Below are positions 35,005 through 48,540 of a DNA stretch of 64,000 nt, in pieces. The notes beneath the pieces are model-generated. The model did no database searches. It had not been told where the DNA came from and worked only from the letters and a program-made list of their open reading frames with translations. A program made the translations under genes and the position numbers. The DNA lies in the NCBI GenBank assembly GCA_016748015.1, contig JAAOMT010000354.1, forward strand, positions 1 to 64,000, given 5' to 3'. This DNA is from Geosiphon pyriformis (lineage: Eukaryota; Glomeromycota; Glomeromycetes; Archaeosporales; Geosiphonaceae). Position 1 is the first letter of the stretch. Every line of letters begins with the position of its first letter.

Positions 35005-35215
35005 CCTTTAATGAGCCCTGAGTAATTTTAACAATTACTCTATAATATCATTCCCTTAATAACTTTTGCAATAAGCTCAATAATCTTTGACAATTATTCT
35101 TTGATGAGCTTAATAATGTTAACAATTATTCTTGTAATAAGTTCAATAATTTTAACAATTACTTAAATATAACATTCTTAATAACTTTTATAATGAACTC
35201 AATATTTTTTTATAA
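35005..35215. repeat. Degenerate tandem repeat, unit about 32 bp
   Basis: AATAAGCTCAATAAT-(T)TTTAACAATTATTC-type units recur: ACAATT anchors lie at 35031, 35090, 35122 and 35155. A longer CATTC-CTTAATAACTTTT segment repeats with a spacing of about 124 bp (35042 and 35166). No coding sense. Confidence 0.65.
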
Positions 35216-35686
35216 AAACAAAAATTAATAATAAAAGTAATTGTAAAAATATTTCTGTGTTTTAAATAAACAAACTATATTTTTAATTTTTAAATTATAA
35301 TAAAAAATTAAATTAAAAAATATATATATATTATAAAATCAAAGTGATTATTTAACAATTATTTTATTTATACTTCAAATTAAATTAAATTTTATATTAA
35401 ACTTAAAATATATAAAAAAACAAATTTATTAAATAGTTTCATTTTTAAAAAAAATATATAATTAAATATTCTGAACTTTTAAATTTTAAAATTGGACAGA
35501 ATCAAAAGATGCAAATAATACTAAAAATGATTTTTTATTGGAAAATTAGAAAAGCGGCAATTTGGTAACTAGGTTTAATTATTGTTTGATCAGTTTTTAA
35601 AATAATAAATCAAATTGATTTAAATATTAAAACCTTACAAAATAACGGAAAAAATCCCATCTTAATAGATCGTAGACATTTCAAAA

Positions 35687-36544
35687 TCAAACATCTAGAT
35701 CATCGTCATCAGAATCGGGAATGTAACGATTACTTTTCTTTAGATCTTTCTTTTTGCGTTGCGGTGACGAGCCACTATTATAGGAGTCTGTGATGGTGGT
35801 TGAAGAATCCTCTTCAGTACTAGAATCAGTTGACATAACATCATCTGATTTATCAGTGTTTGTTAACTTGAGGACATAGGCAGCATATCGCATTTTCTAT
35901 GTCAAATACAATATAAATTATATGCAAAAGTTATTAGAAATTTATCTTATATTAAATAAAAACGAATACCAATAAAGAAGATTGAACTTACAGTTTGTAA
36001 GTAAACACTAAATCAATAATAAAAAGTATTGTCAACAGTCAAAAAACCAATGGATTAAATAAAACAGTAAAATAAAGTTAACTACCTAGATCGAGTGAAC
36101 AAGCGATCCGAATCGGGAACTTCAACTTTGCGTTTACGTTCAGAAGATCCAGTTCTTAAAAAACCGTCAAAACCTTTCACCAAATTCCCCATGTAGCTTG
36201 TTTCTTCTAAATATTTAGTCTCATTAGCAATGAGTTCGGCTTCTGCTTCATTCTAAATAATAACCGTTTTCCCAAAACTTTGGATGAAAAAATATTCTTG
36301 GCCTTTGAGAAAGTACCAAAAAATAAAAAAACGTACTAACTGCTCAGTTAATTCTAAGCTTTTAGCTTCATAGGTCTTAAGAAGAGCTTTAGCAGCTTCA
36401 TACTCTGCATGTGTCGGAGCTTCCTTCTGGGATCAAAACAAAATCATTTAGACTAATCCTGAGATGACAAGGGCGTAGACCACCCTCTACTGTTGATGAG
36501 AGTAGGATGGTGCCGGTTACCTTCGGTTCGGTAGGCTCAGGCAT
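35687..36544 (-). CDS. EAF6: Chromatin modification-related protein EAF6 (NuA4 subunit)
   Basis: EAF6/MEAF6 is a small subunit of NuA4-type and related MYST histone acetyltransferase complexes. Five exons (36521–36544, 36337–36426, 36086–36252, 35992–36007, 35687–35896) sum to 507 nt, a closed frame of 168 residues. Exon 1 encodes MPEPTEPK. Exon 2 is a helix (EYEAAKALLKTYEAKSLELT) matching the coiled-coil of the family. Exon 3 has the diagnostic ETKYLEETSYMGNLVKGFDG followed by RKRKVEVPDSDRLFTRSS, matching the LEDT-x-x-GN-x-x-GW/F-D and RLFSxSS pattern. Exon 4 is a 16-nt microexon needed to keep frame. The acidic C-terminus ends DSDDDDLDV. Intron 1 holds a weak hairpin around 36485–36515. Confidence 0.9.
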
Positions 36545-36599
36545 GGATCTGGGGAAAGTTGCGAAATAAGTTCAAAGTAGATGACTATGAGCAAATCTA

Positions 36600-39500
36600 G
36601 CATTTAGTGATATCATTTTTGTTGTTAAATACAAATATTTATTTATGATTTTACATATAAAAATAACATATATTAAAAATAAATGTTATTGTATTGTTTA
36701 AATTTTTTTATAATAAATAATATATAAATTTTTAAGAATTTTTTTTTAATTACGACATTATGTTATTATACAATTTTAAATTAAATTTATATTTATAAAA
36801 TTAAGTTTTGTTGTATAAAAAAATTTATTGCACAATATATATATATTAAACTCTTTTTATTAAATTTTATATTTTTATAATACTTTTATGTAATTTAAAA
36901 TTTATTTATTTTTATTATAAATTTATTTAAAAAAAACTTTTTTGTTTTATAATTTTATAAATTTTATTTTTACAACCAAATCAAAAAAAGCAAATTTTAT
37001 TTTTTTTTAACATAACTAAAAATACAATAAATAAGAAAGTTTTTTTGATAATAAAAACAATTAATTTAAATATTAATTATTATTAAAACACTTGTTTTTT
37101 TTGGTAAAAATTTTATTAATAACTTATTAAAAACAGTTTTAATGTTGTTTTTATTATTAAAAAAAACCTTTAATATTTATTTAAAATAATTTATTTTAAT
37201 TATAATAATAATTTTTGTTTTAATAACAAAAAAAATGCCAAAAAACCTAATTTTTATTTGTAATAATAATAATTATTTGTTGTTTTTACCAATTTTTGTT
37301 TTTTAAAAACTTTAATATTATTATTATTATTTTTAAACCAGTTTTTTTTAAAAAAAAAAACTTTAATTAATTTATTTATTTATTTATTTTACCAGTTTTA
37401 TTTTATTAATTTTAACAATAATAATTAAAATAAATATTTGGCTATATTATTTAATATATTTATTTTTTAATATTATAACTAATATGTAAAAATTATAATT
37501 AATTATTAAATAAATAATTTTTGTTTTAATAATTTTTTTTATTTAATATAATATTATATATAATTAAACAAAAATTTAAATTAAATTATATTATATTAAT
37601 TTTAAAAAAAAATATTTACTTTAAAAATATTTTATATATATAAATAATTAAAACATAATTATTTTTAATTATATTACATATTTATTTAATAGTATTATAT
37701 ATATTTAACATAATATTAAAACTTTTAAAATATTATTAATTAAGAAAATATTTTTTTATTAATTTTATTATTTAAAATATTTATATTTATATATATATTT
37801 TGTTTTAAACTTATTAATTTTTTATGTATTTTATTTATATTCTACTTATATCTTCTTTAAAAAAATTTTATTTTTTTTTTAATTACAAAAAAAATTTTTT
37901 TAACTTAATATATAAAACAAAAAAACTTTAACTAATTTTATAATTAGTAAAACCAAAATATTAATAAATTTAATTATAAACTTAATTAAAAAAAGCCAAT
38001 TTAGCCAATTCAAATTTTAAAAAAACCAATCTAAAACCAATTAAAAATTAATACTACTAATATTAACAAAAATATAATAATAAACAAAACTAATAAAACA
38101 AATATTTTACCTTAAAATTTAATAACAAAATAAGATTTAAAATTTTTAAAAACAGTTATAAACTTATGTAAAAATCTTCAAAAAAAGATAAAAATATTTT
38201 ATAATTTAAAGCCAAATAGTTTAAATTTTTTGAGAACCAAAAATAACAATTAAATATTTTAACTATTAAAAAAAATAAAAAAATAAAAAATAAAACAATT
38301 ACAAATTTAAAAATTTTTTTAATTAAAAATTTTTTTTGGATTTTAATTTTACTTATAAAAATTATTTAACAAACAAAAGCAATTATAATTATATTAAAAA
38401 ACTTGAAATAAATTGTTAAATATTAATAGATTTTGCCATAAAAATATTTTTAATTTTATAAAACAATAACAGCAAAAAAATGTAAATTTAGATATTATTA
38501 AAGACTTAATAATTTTAAAAGTCAAAAAACAGAATTAATAAATTAAATTTAAAAAACAATAATTAAAAAAACTTAAAAAAATACTTTATACAGAATAGTT
38601 TTATATTATTTTTAAATTTTATATTAATAAAATAATATACAGTTTTAATAAAAATTAATTTTAAGTATTAAATATTAAAAAAAAGATTACTTATTTGGCA
38701 AATTTTTAATAATTAATAATTGTTTTTTAAATATTATTATAAACAATATTATTAAAAAACTAAAAAAAATATATAGCTTTAATTTTTATTTAATTAATAT
38801 AATTCTTAAAATTAAGTAACTTAATAAGTTAATTAATGTAAAAATATAATTTGTTTTATTTTTAAAATTAGCAAATATTTTTTAAAAACCAATATATTAA
38901 ATAATATAATTAAAAATTGACCAATATGTTTTTATTATTATTAAAAACTACTTTTTAATTTTTATTTAGCTTTGTTAATTTTAAAAAAATTATTAAAAAA
39001 ATTATTAAAAATATTTTATGTTAAATATTATTATTAAAATTGAATTTGTAAATTATTAAATTTTTATTTATATTTAAAATTATTTAATTTTTTGTAATTT
39101 TTAAATTAGTTATATTATTAATATTGTGTTTAATAATATTTTTTTCAACATATTTTTAAAATATTTAATAAAGTTGTTGTTATTAAATTAAAATAAATTA
39201 AAATTTATTAATTTTTAATAATAATTTTAATTAATTTGGTTTTAAACCAAATTATTGATTTAAAAACTTTTTATTTTTTTGGTTATTTAATTTTATTAAT
39301 TATAAAAAAATATATAATTAGAATTTTTGCAATTTTAAATTTTTTTAATGTTATATTTTTTAAAATTAATATATTAAAAAAACCAAATTTAATAAAAAAA
39401 AATTTTAATTATTAATGTTTTTACAATATATAAAATTCAAATTTATTTGGTTTTTATTTATAAACTTATTTTTTTCTGATTTTATTAAATATTTATTAAA

Positions 39501-40480
39501 GTTTTAATACAAAAAATATTATAATAAGTCAATTAATTAGCTTTGTTTATATATTTAAGTTACAAATTAATTTGTTAAATTATTAAAATTTAATTTAAAA
39601 ACAAATAATTTTTTTTGTTTTAAAAAAAAACTATTAGAAATTAAGTTATAATTATAAAAAATATAATCAGATTTATATTTAAATAGTTTAATAATTTAAT
39701 AAGCTTTTTAAACAAATTAAAATTTTTAAAAATTTATTAATCTAATAAATATTTTATAAAACATTATGAATTTTATTGTTACAAATTATTAAAAAAAATT
39801 TTGTTTTTAAAAAATAAGGTAATTAAGAAATATAAAATGTTTTTACAATTATAATTACTATTTATTTTTAAATATTTTAATTTTTATAAGCTTTTTTTAA
39901 TAATAAAAATAATTTTTGTTTTAAAATCTTGTTTTTAATAATAAAACACTAAAGATAATAAAACCGAATTTTTTCTATTTTGAACATATTATATAAAACT
40001 TTAAAAAATTTTTGAAATATTTGCAGTTTATATAACAAATAATTTTTTAAATTACAGATAATTTTACTATAAAAAAATAAAGAATATATACAAATTATAA
40101 CTTGTTTCTAATTTTTTTTTTATTAAAAAATTGTTTAAATAAATATATAAAGACAAAATAAATGTAATACATATAATTTTGTTAAATAAACAATAATAAT
40201 ATCAATTGATATCTTAAAAATTTTATGGTTTTTATAAACTATAAATTTATTTTTGTTAAAAAATTAAACTTATAAATTTAAAAATAGCTGTTTTGTAATT
40301 TTTTGAATTTATTTGTACTTTATTGCTTTATATCATGTTTAATTTGAATTTTGCAATTAAACCAAAATCTGTTCCAAACTTTAAGTTTATAAATATATTA
40401 TTAACATATAAATAAAAAAATAATGTTACTTAATATTATAATAACTTATTATTAAGCGTTTTTTTTTAAATAACAGTTAA
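36600..40480. other. Extreme AT-rich desert, 3.9 kb
   Basis: Nearly all sequence is A or T, with G and C sparse and mostly in TTTGG/CCAAA contexts. No frame longer than about 60 codons and no recognisable motif. By analogy with the decayed elements around it, this may be transposon sequence mutated beyond recognition, but I see no direct proof. Confidence 0.7.
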
Positions 40481-41048
40481 AAATTGATTTTTTCTGTATA
40501 AAATTAGCTATTCATATTTTTATTAATAAAACATTTGCCAAGTGCGAAATTCTGGATATGTTGATTGGTAGATATGCACGCTTAAGACACAGGAGAATTT
40601 TAAAAATTTCATAAAGCAGTTTCTAAATAATCATTTTGAATAAATTGGTTGTATCAACGCACTAAAAATCCAAGATAAACTTTACACAAGCGAGAGCCAA
40701 AGAAATTATATTAAACTTCTTATTAAAACTATTGTATATCAAAGAAGCGGCTAGGAGCGAAACCATCTGCAACCTAGAACTAGATTATGCATTCCAAAGA
40801 AATCTATCAATGATCCATTGAAACTGGAAGAATGTAACTCAACTTTGGGTTTTCATTTAAACTAAAATAGCAAGAAGACAAAGTCGGCCTTTTTTGGGCC
40901 TTGAGTTCCGGACAATCTCTACCCGTTTGAGAATATAAATGAGGGGATGAAGTATCGGAACTTTCTTTAAATTATAAGCTTAAGTCTTTATTTATTAGCG
41001 AGACAAACTTTGTAAAAATCCTTCTTTACTCATCCAAAATATTAAATT

Positions 41049-42942
41049 TTGATAAAGCATTTGTCTTTCTTGGAAAACTTTTCTTCAACTTCATCAATTC
41101 AAAAGAAAATATCATCTCTCGAATGCCTTGAAGGAGCATTCATAGTCATCAAAGAAAGTTTGGCCATTTTCCCAGCTAGTGAATATTCAAAAGTTGCTAA
41201 CTTGGTGAAAGAATATCTTGAGCGCAATCAAAAAAAACTCCAAGACTTATTCAATTATTTGAAAAATAAAAGTTCAAAGCGTTCAATAGACTATATTTTG
41301 CTCGGCTTTTCTTTAGAACATGGGATTGGAACTATTCCTAATTTAGCAAAAACATTTTAGAATTTCAGAAAGCAGCGGATGCAGAAGATTCTTTGGGACA
41401 ATTCTTCTTACGTTGTTATAATAATAGAATTGGTACTTCACAAAATAGAGGAAAGGCATTTAAGCTCTTTTCGAAAGCAGCAGAGGCGGGAGATGCTCTT
41501 GCACAAAATGAGCTTGGATGGTGCTATCGAAATGGAGGAACAACGAAAAATGAGGAAAAAAAAGCATTTGACCTCTTTTTGAAAGCTGCAGAGGCGGGAA
41601 ATATTCTTGGACAAATCAATCTTACAGATTGCTATCGAAATGGATTAAGAGAAACGAAAAATGAGGAAAAAGCATTTGAACTCTGTTCAAAAGCAGCAAA
41701 GGCGGGTCATTTAAATGCACAATACAATCTTGCATTTTTTATCGAAATGGATTAGGAAAAATGAAAAATAACGAAAGAGCATTTGAACTCTATTCAAAAG
41801 CAAGAGAGGCGGGTAATATAAATGCACAAATAAATCTTGCAGATTGCTATCGAAATGGATTAAGAACAATGAAAAATGAGGAAAAAGCATTTTGAAGTCT
41901 ATTCAAAAGCAGCAGAGGAGGTAATAAAAATGCACAATACAATCTTGGGCTTTGTTATGATAATGAATGGGGAACGACGAAAAATGAGGAAAAAGCATTT
42001 GACCTCTATTTGAAAGCTGCAGAGGCAAGTAATACAATCGTAAAGGCGGGTAATACAAATGCACAATACTATCTTGAACTTTTCTATGAAAATGGATGGG
42101 GAACAAAGAAAAATGAGGAAAAACCATTTGAACTCTATTCAAAAGCAGAGGTGGAAGATACCCTTGCACAAAACAACCTTGTATTTTGTTATAAAAATGG
42201 AAGGGGAACAACGAAAAATAAGCAAAAAGCATTTGAACTCTTTTCAAAAGCAGCGGAGAGGGGGAAATTCAAAGGCACAGAACAGTCTTGGATAGTGCTA
42301 TTGAAATGGATTAGAAGCAACGAAAAATGAGGAAAAATTATTTGAACTCTTTTCAAAAGCAGCAGAGGCGGGAGATCTAGATGCATAAAACAAACTTGGA
42401 GTTTTTTATCAAGATGGAAGGGGAGTAACGAAAAATTTAGAGAAAGCATTTGAACTGTATTCAAAAGCAGCAGAGGCGGGTAATACAAATGCACAAAAAA
42501 ATCTTGCAAATTGTTATCTAAATGGATGGGGAACGACGAAAAATGAGGAAAAAGCATTTGAACTCTTCAAAAGCAGAAAAGGTGGGAAATTTAATGACGT
42601 AATAAAAGCTTGGAAATTGGTATCAAAATGAATTAGAAACAATAGAAAATCCTGAAAAAAGTGGGAAATACCAGCGCACATAACAATCTTGAAACGTATT
42701 ATCAAGATAGATGGGGAGCAACGAAAAATACCGAAAAAGTATTTGATCTTTACTCAAAAGCAGAGGCGGGAAATATAAGTGCACATTACAATCTTGGATG
42801 GTGCTATCAAAATGGATGGGAGAACGACAAAACACCTAGAGAAGCATTTGAACTATATTTCAAAGCAGCAACGGCAAATAACTCAAGTTATAATAGGGAT
42901 CTTTTTGATTTAAATGCCTGTGATTTTTCTTTAAAGAATTAA
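41049..42942 (+). pseudogene. Sel1-like repeat protein gene, frameshifted
   Basis: Sel1 repeats are helical pairs of about 36 residues related to TPRs that bind protein partners. An N-terminal non-repeat region (ASEYSKVANLVKEYLERNQK, DYILLGFSLEHGIGTIPN) is followed by some 14 tandem units of about 108 bp of the form A-x-Y-N-L-G-x-C-Y-x-N-G-x-G-T-x-K-N-E-E-K-A-F-E-L-x-S-K-A-A-E-A-G-N. Frames shift at about 41356 (one T fewer than the paralogue at 50637), 41755, 41895, 42330, 42560 and 42655. The end, ACDFSLKN, is at 42942. Repeated indels suggest a pseudogene; homopolymer sequencing errors could explain some. A close paralogue lies inverted at 49480–50932. Confidence 0.85.
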
Positions 42943-42954
42943 GATGACTTGGAA

Positions 42955-43205
42955 CGTTTCATTTTACAATTTCAAAGTCGAAGGTTTAAAATTCCCGGAT
43001 AATTCTAAAGGAGCTTTCAGATGAATTCAAGTGTCTTAAATGTGGGAATTTGGATATAATTATTAATGGTTTCCTTATACTGTATGTCCATTTTGTGATA
43101 ATGATAATAGTTATGAAAATATATTTAAAGCCGGCTTGCTAAAACGTCTAGAATGCTATCGCGCATTAAAAGATCCACTTTGGTGTAAATTTTGTTAAAT
43201 ATCAC
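42955..43205 (+). pseudogene. Cys-pair (zinc-ribbon-like) remnant downstream of the Sel1 gene
   Basis: Two frames together show FYNFKVEGLKFPDNSKGAF, FKCLKCGNLD (about 43030), VCPFCDNDNSYENIFKAGLL (about 43087) and DPLWCKFC (about 43172). The spaced CxxC pairs resemble a zinc ribbon. A frame change separates the first pair from the second. It could be a detached 3' domain of the Sel1 gene or an unrelated remnant. Confidence 0.4.
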
Positions 43206-45210
43206 GATATTTAAAGACTTGGGGAAGATAGACTAGTGGAAATGAGAATATTAAAGTTAGCCGCTTCTTATTCATGAATAAAAATAAAAGTGAATAAAAG
43301 TGATTTTTATCATATGGCGGTCTGTTAGGCTCTTTTAATAATAATAATAATATGATCGTTTACATAATGCCATTCTTGTAATAAATATTCTGGATGGTAA
43401 AAGATCTAAACTCATCTCCTTTTTCCATTTGAACTCGGAAATGTGTGTGGGGTAAAACTTTAAGAAAAATTGAGAGAACCCTTAATTTTTTATACGTAAG
43501 AAACCGCAAAGAACAAAATCTTGGAACAATCTGTGCACGAATAGTTAAAATTTGATAGTTTAAACGTGACTTTTATTTTGATTTAATAAAGATTTTAAAC
43601 TTTAAAGAAATATTATGAAGCTATAAGTTGAGCGATCACATTATAAGTGTGTGAGGTCTCTCTAATACTTAGTATTTTAACCAATTATATATATCAAGCG
43701 TTTTTCTAAAAAATTAAAATTTTTTGATCAAAATAGTTAGAAATAATTAATAAGGAATGCTAATTAAATTCAAACAATATTTTGGTAGTGTAATCATAAT
43801 ATATTATACAAGATTTATAAATTGCGTTAAGCCTCTTGAAAATCTTTTAAAATTATTTCTCATATATATTTTTAACCAGGGGAATAAAAATTTAATGATA
43901 AACATTTCCATCTTTTTTTTTATATGGTCAAATGTAACTTACATTATTTAAATCGGTAAGATTACTTTTAATCAAAATTTTATATTGCTCTTCAATATTA
44001 TATGAATTGAAAAATTTGCAGAGGTTCGCTCAAAAACGGCATATACTTTTAAATAGTGATACTGAGGTTAATTTAAGAAAATTCATGTGATCTTTACTAC
44101 TTGACATTGAATCTAATTTTGGGTATTAACTTCTGATCTTTCCTATTTCTGCTCTACTTTTTTCTTTAAAATTAGTATTAGATTGTATTCAAACAAAGAT
44201 GTTGAATAGACGCCAATAAGAGTCTCATTTGAACTTTAATTTGGAGTCCTAATATCTATGATGAAAGGTTTTTATGTTAAGATAACTTGTCAAAAAAACA
44301 ATTTTCTTTTAAGTTATAGTTTACCATGTATTGATTGTGTATAAATAAAATTATTGATTCAATTTGAACCTATTATATTAAGTTTTCTTAAATTTAATAA
44401 ATTTAGAATTTTCAATATTTCTATTGAATTGTTTCAGGTTTTAAAAAATTCCAACCTTTTTGAAATTTTATAATTTCTCAAGGCTAATTGCTGGTATTTA
44501 CAGAAATGAATTTAAAAAGATTTAAAAATTGGAATTTTTTTTTTATTAATTCATTCATCAAATTTCTTTTTCTTTTTCCACACTATATTTCAATAATTGA
44601 AAATAAAAAATTATATCAATAAATCTCATAAAATATGGAACCAACCAGAATTAATGTGATAAAAGTTATTAAATATTCATTTAATATACAAGTTAAAAAT
44701 AGAAATTCCTGCAATAAAACTTCAAAAAATAAAAAACTTTGGTATTTTTCATTTTTCTTATAAAATTTAAAGCCATTAATATTACTGCAATTAAATTGAT
44801 TTTCATCCTTAAATATTGATTAAAGAAATAGTATTAGATGTAATATGCAATTTGATAAAAATTAAATGTTTAAAGATTTAATTATGCTAAATCTTAAAAA
44901 CCAGTGTCTGAATAAAAATACTAATTAAGTAAAAACTATTTATTTGTATTATTGCATAAAGATAATTTGCTAATTCTGATTTTGATTTATTAGACTTATG
45001 ATTAATTACAAAAATCTTAACAAAATAATTATGTTTAAAATAATGAGTATATTTATATCTTATTTTAAAATTATTAAATTTTTTGTTTTTTAAATACCGA
45101 GTTAAGACAAAAAATAAATTAACTATTTTAAAATAAGATCATATATTCTTATTTTTATTGTCATTAAAAAAGTCTAAAAAATTCTTAACTAAAATATGAT
45201 AATATTATAT
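43206..45210. other. AT-rich intergenic sequence
   Basis: No gene or element recognised. Short frames such as 43757–43951 show no family resemblance. Confidence 0.6.
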
Positions 45211-45214
45211 TTAT

Positions 45215-47150
45215 TTTTAAAGTTGAAAATAAAGTTCTGTTATATAGAACTAAGGTTAAAAAACAATAAAGTAGAAAATTTGATTATAAATAGAATGAAC
45301 CATTCTATATTCATAAAATTCTTGGAAATAGATCATACAAGTTAAGATTCGATGATAAAATTTTAAAGAAAGTCGCACATAGTAACAGATTGAAACACTA
45401 CTATTTTAAAGCCAAACCTGAATTCCTAATTTCACAAATTAGTACACAAATTTTCTTGGTTAATCCTGAAAATATTTCCCAAAATTTAGAACCAATAATT
45501 ATTATTAAACAACTTTCAAATCTGAATATTTTAATTTTAATTTTCTTTATAGTTATTCCTTATATTTTAAAACCAATTTCAAAAAACAAAACAAAAATAA
45601 CATAAAAACCTTACATACCAAAAATAATTTCATTTATTCTCATTTTTTTTAAAAATTAATGTTAGTCTTAAAGATACTATTCGAATTATTTATACAGAAT
45701 CTGTAACCACAAATTTATGAAATTGCTTTAGAATCTACTTACCAGAACTTTTAAAACAAGCTTTAAGAAAAAATTTAAGATTTACATTTATTGATATTTT
45801 ACCAAATACCACAATTCAACAAAAACTTTAACAGTGTTTTGATGAATAAAATAACAAATATCTTATAATTTATAAATATTTTTATATTAAAAAAACACTT
45901 TATAAAAGAAAACTAAAGCTCAAAACAACAAATTTCACAACCAAAGCTATTCAGAAACAACAATCAAACCAACAAATACCTATTACAAACTTAGAACAAC
46001 TTTAAAACTCTATAACTTATTTTATACTTGTAAAAATATTCTATAAACACAATTTTACAACTCTTAAAGATTTAATATATTAAAAAGCTCACAAAACTAA
46101 AATTTCAACAATTTTCAAACCAAATTTCTTCAATAATTTTGAATTATTATCTGAAAATTACAAATAGTATTTAGACTTTAATAGAGCTCAATTTTGAAAA
46201 GAAGATTATATTACTAGCCGAAATTTAAAATATTAATTAGAATAAAATTATCCCTATAATTTTTATTATTAATTAGTATATATTATTGTTTTAATTTATT
46301 ACTTATTATCTTATTAAATTATCCGAATTATTACTTAATTAATAACCCAATTTGTATAGAACACAAATATAATTAAATTGTAATAATTAGATTATACAAT
46401 ATATCAAACTATATAATATTCACAATTTGCCAAAATATTTAGTAATTTGACAAAATATTTAACAATTTATTAAAATAATCTATAGTTTGCAAAAATAACT
46501 TGTATTTTATATTAAATATTTTAATAAGAATTATTTTCTATACAAATCAATTTCAATAAAGCTTACTTTGAAAAAAAAAACATAAAAATCTAATTATTTT
46601 TGTTTTAAAATTGATTAGTTATCAATTTTAGTAAACTGCTAATAATTTCCAAGCCTGAATTTGAAACAATTTTGTTAACACATTTTTTATTTTTTTTTTT
46701 AGTTTATTTTCTTTTTTTATTTTTTTTTATATAATTAGATAGTTTACAGTCAAAATTTTTTATAAAAAAGTTAATATATTTTTAAAAAGCTTATAGATGA
46801 GATTTTTTTGTAAAAGAATTGACTTTTATTGCAAAATAACTATACAAATAATTTGCATAGAATTGATTATTTCATTATAAATCTAACAACATATATAATC
46901 TAAAGTATAGAGAGATATTTTGAAAAAAAATCAGTTTATTAAAAGTTTATCAACTTTTATCAACAGCAAAATTAACAGCAAAACAACATTAACAACATTT
47001 AAAAAAAAGATAAAAAAATCTTTAATAATAGCATTCAATCTTTTAATTAATTCATTAATCTGTTTTATAAAACTAGTAAGACTGTTTTCAATTTTCTTAA
47101 ATTATTTTTCTATTATATTTACAATTATTAAAGAAAGTTTAACTTTACTT
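45215..47150 (+). mobile_element. Gypsy family B fragment: integrase end, 3' frame, LTR, gag leader
   Basis: In order: the integrase C-terminal domain (KVLLYRTKV at about 45228, then FYIHKILGNRSYKLRFDDKI and KKVAHSNRLKHYYF to about 45420), a linker open to 45605, a 3' reading frame ending DFNRAQF-KEDYI (about 46205), a short purine tract, an LTR from 46211 (TATTACTAG) to roughly 46930, and then gag-leader sequence that also follows the LTR in the copies at 1–905 and 62867–64000. Internal sequence on both sides of one LTR is what a tandem pair or LTR-recombined unit would give. Decay is strong. Confidence 0.7.
46211..46930 (+). repeat. LTR of gypsy family B
   Basis: Aligns with 62867–63750 (TGTTATTAG start, CCCTCATAATTTTTATTATT, GAATTGATTATTTCATTATAAATCT near the end) and, inverted, with about 380–905. 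The 3' boundary is approximate. Confidence 0.65.
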
Positions 47151-47199
47151 AAAGAACCAGACTAAAAAAATACCAAAAAACACTTAAAAAAAAAATTTG

Positions 47200-48540
47200 C
47201 TAACTATAAACATCCAAGTTTTGTTATTAAAAGTTATTAAACAGACAATAAAAGCAAACTTTTTTTTATAAATCTTAACCAATTTAAATTGGTTTAAAGC
47301 CAAAAAGAAGGCTTTTTTATTTTTAAATGCCAGTTTACTATCAATTGACCAATAATTAAAAAAAATATAACTGAATATATTATAAATTAAGCAAAAAGCC
47401 AAAGACAAATACAATTAATAAAGAGTAATATCTTTTATAACAGAGATTATAATCACTGCTTTAATCAAATTTTTTTTAGAGTTAAAATAAATAATAATCT
47501 ACTTAATACAAATATAGTTGATTAAATTTTAATTAATTATATAAGTTTTTTTATTAACTAATTCAATAAAATTTCAAAGATAATAAACATTCATTTTTAG
47601 AGAAAGTATATAAAGCAAAATTCTAAACTAATCTTTAAAATTTTATAATTGTTTATTAATATTAGTTTTTGTTATATAAATTACATCTTTTTTAATAAAT
47701 ATAGATCTAAATATTAATAAATTAGCTTAAATCTAATTATCCAATTTTATGATCACTTTTTATTATAGTTTTATTAATTGTATTTTGATTATTTAATATT
47801 ATTAAAGCTAATAAGTATAGCTTGTACAGTTTTTACAAATATTTTTACAAAAATTGTTTTTATAATAATTGTCTAATTTATTTGATTGTTTACTGAATAC
47901 TTAAGATTAGTGTTTATCACAACATTATAATTATTTGCTAAATTAACAATAGTTAATATTGTTTTTTTTAAAGTAAAAAGCATTTAAATAATTCTGCCAA
48001 ATTTTGAAAAAATAAAAACATTCTTAAAACTATTTACACCAAAAATTATATTCTTAACAATATTTAATTTATTCTAAATTAATTTTTTAGTAATAGTTAA
48101 AAGATTAATGTTTAAAACAAATAATTTACAAACCAAAAGCTTGAAAAAAAAAACTTATTCAAAACATTATTTTTAATATTACTATTAACATAAAATTAAT
48201 TTTTTCAAGAAATTTCTTAAGAATACACTTAGTAATAATTCTGTTTAATCTTTTAGAAGTTATGTTAACATTTTTTTGCTCTAATTTATTATTCCTATTA
48301 AGTTAAAAACTGATTTCTTCAACAAAAAACTTCTTCTTTATATCTACATTTTTTGTATTAGTAGTATTATTAACAGTTAAATTACTTATTTTACCAGTCT
48401 TGGATGGCTTTTGACAAGTATTAGCATTAATTTTAATAACAAAATCATTTAAAATACTTCTTTTATGCTTTTTTCTAGCAAACAATTTTGAAATCATAAA
48501 ACCAATATCAAACTTTTTTTGGACTTTTTTATATTCAAAT
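47200..48540 (-). mobile_element. LINE F fragment, inverted: ORF1 region, decayed
   Basis: On the minus strand the order matches ORF1 of the LINE at 58240–59690: KKFFVEEISF (about 48310), then SFKNVFIFSKFGRII (about 48010), LFTLKKTILTIVNLANNYNV (about 47960–47900), INTNLKYSVNNQ and IKTIFVKIFVKTVQAILISF (about 47870–47790), then LLISRSIFIKKDVIYITKTN-like and YTFSKNECLLSLKF. Similarity fades below 47500. Stops are frequent. It abuts the gypsy B fragment. Confidence 0.55.

Noticed and set aside
36480-36516. Structured RNA in EAF6 intron 1
   Set aside because: The stem (CACC/GGTG and CTACT/AGTAG) is short and imperfect; not enough to call an RNA gene.
41340-41400. Programmed ribosomal frameshift in the Sel1 gene
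   Set aside because: The paralogue at 50637 has one more T in the same homopolymer and is in frame, and further frameshifts occur downstream without any common slippery site.
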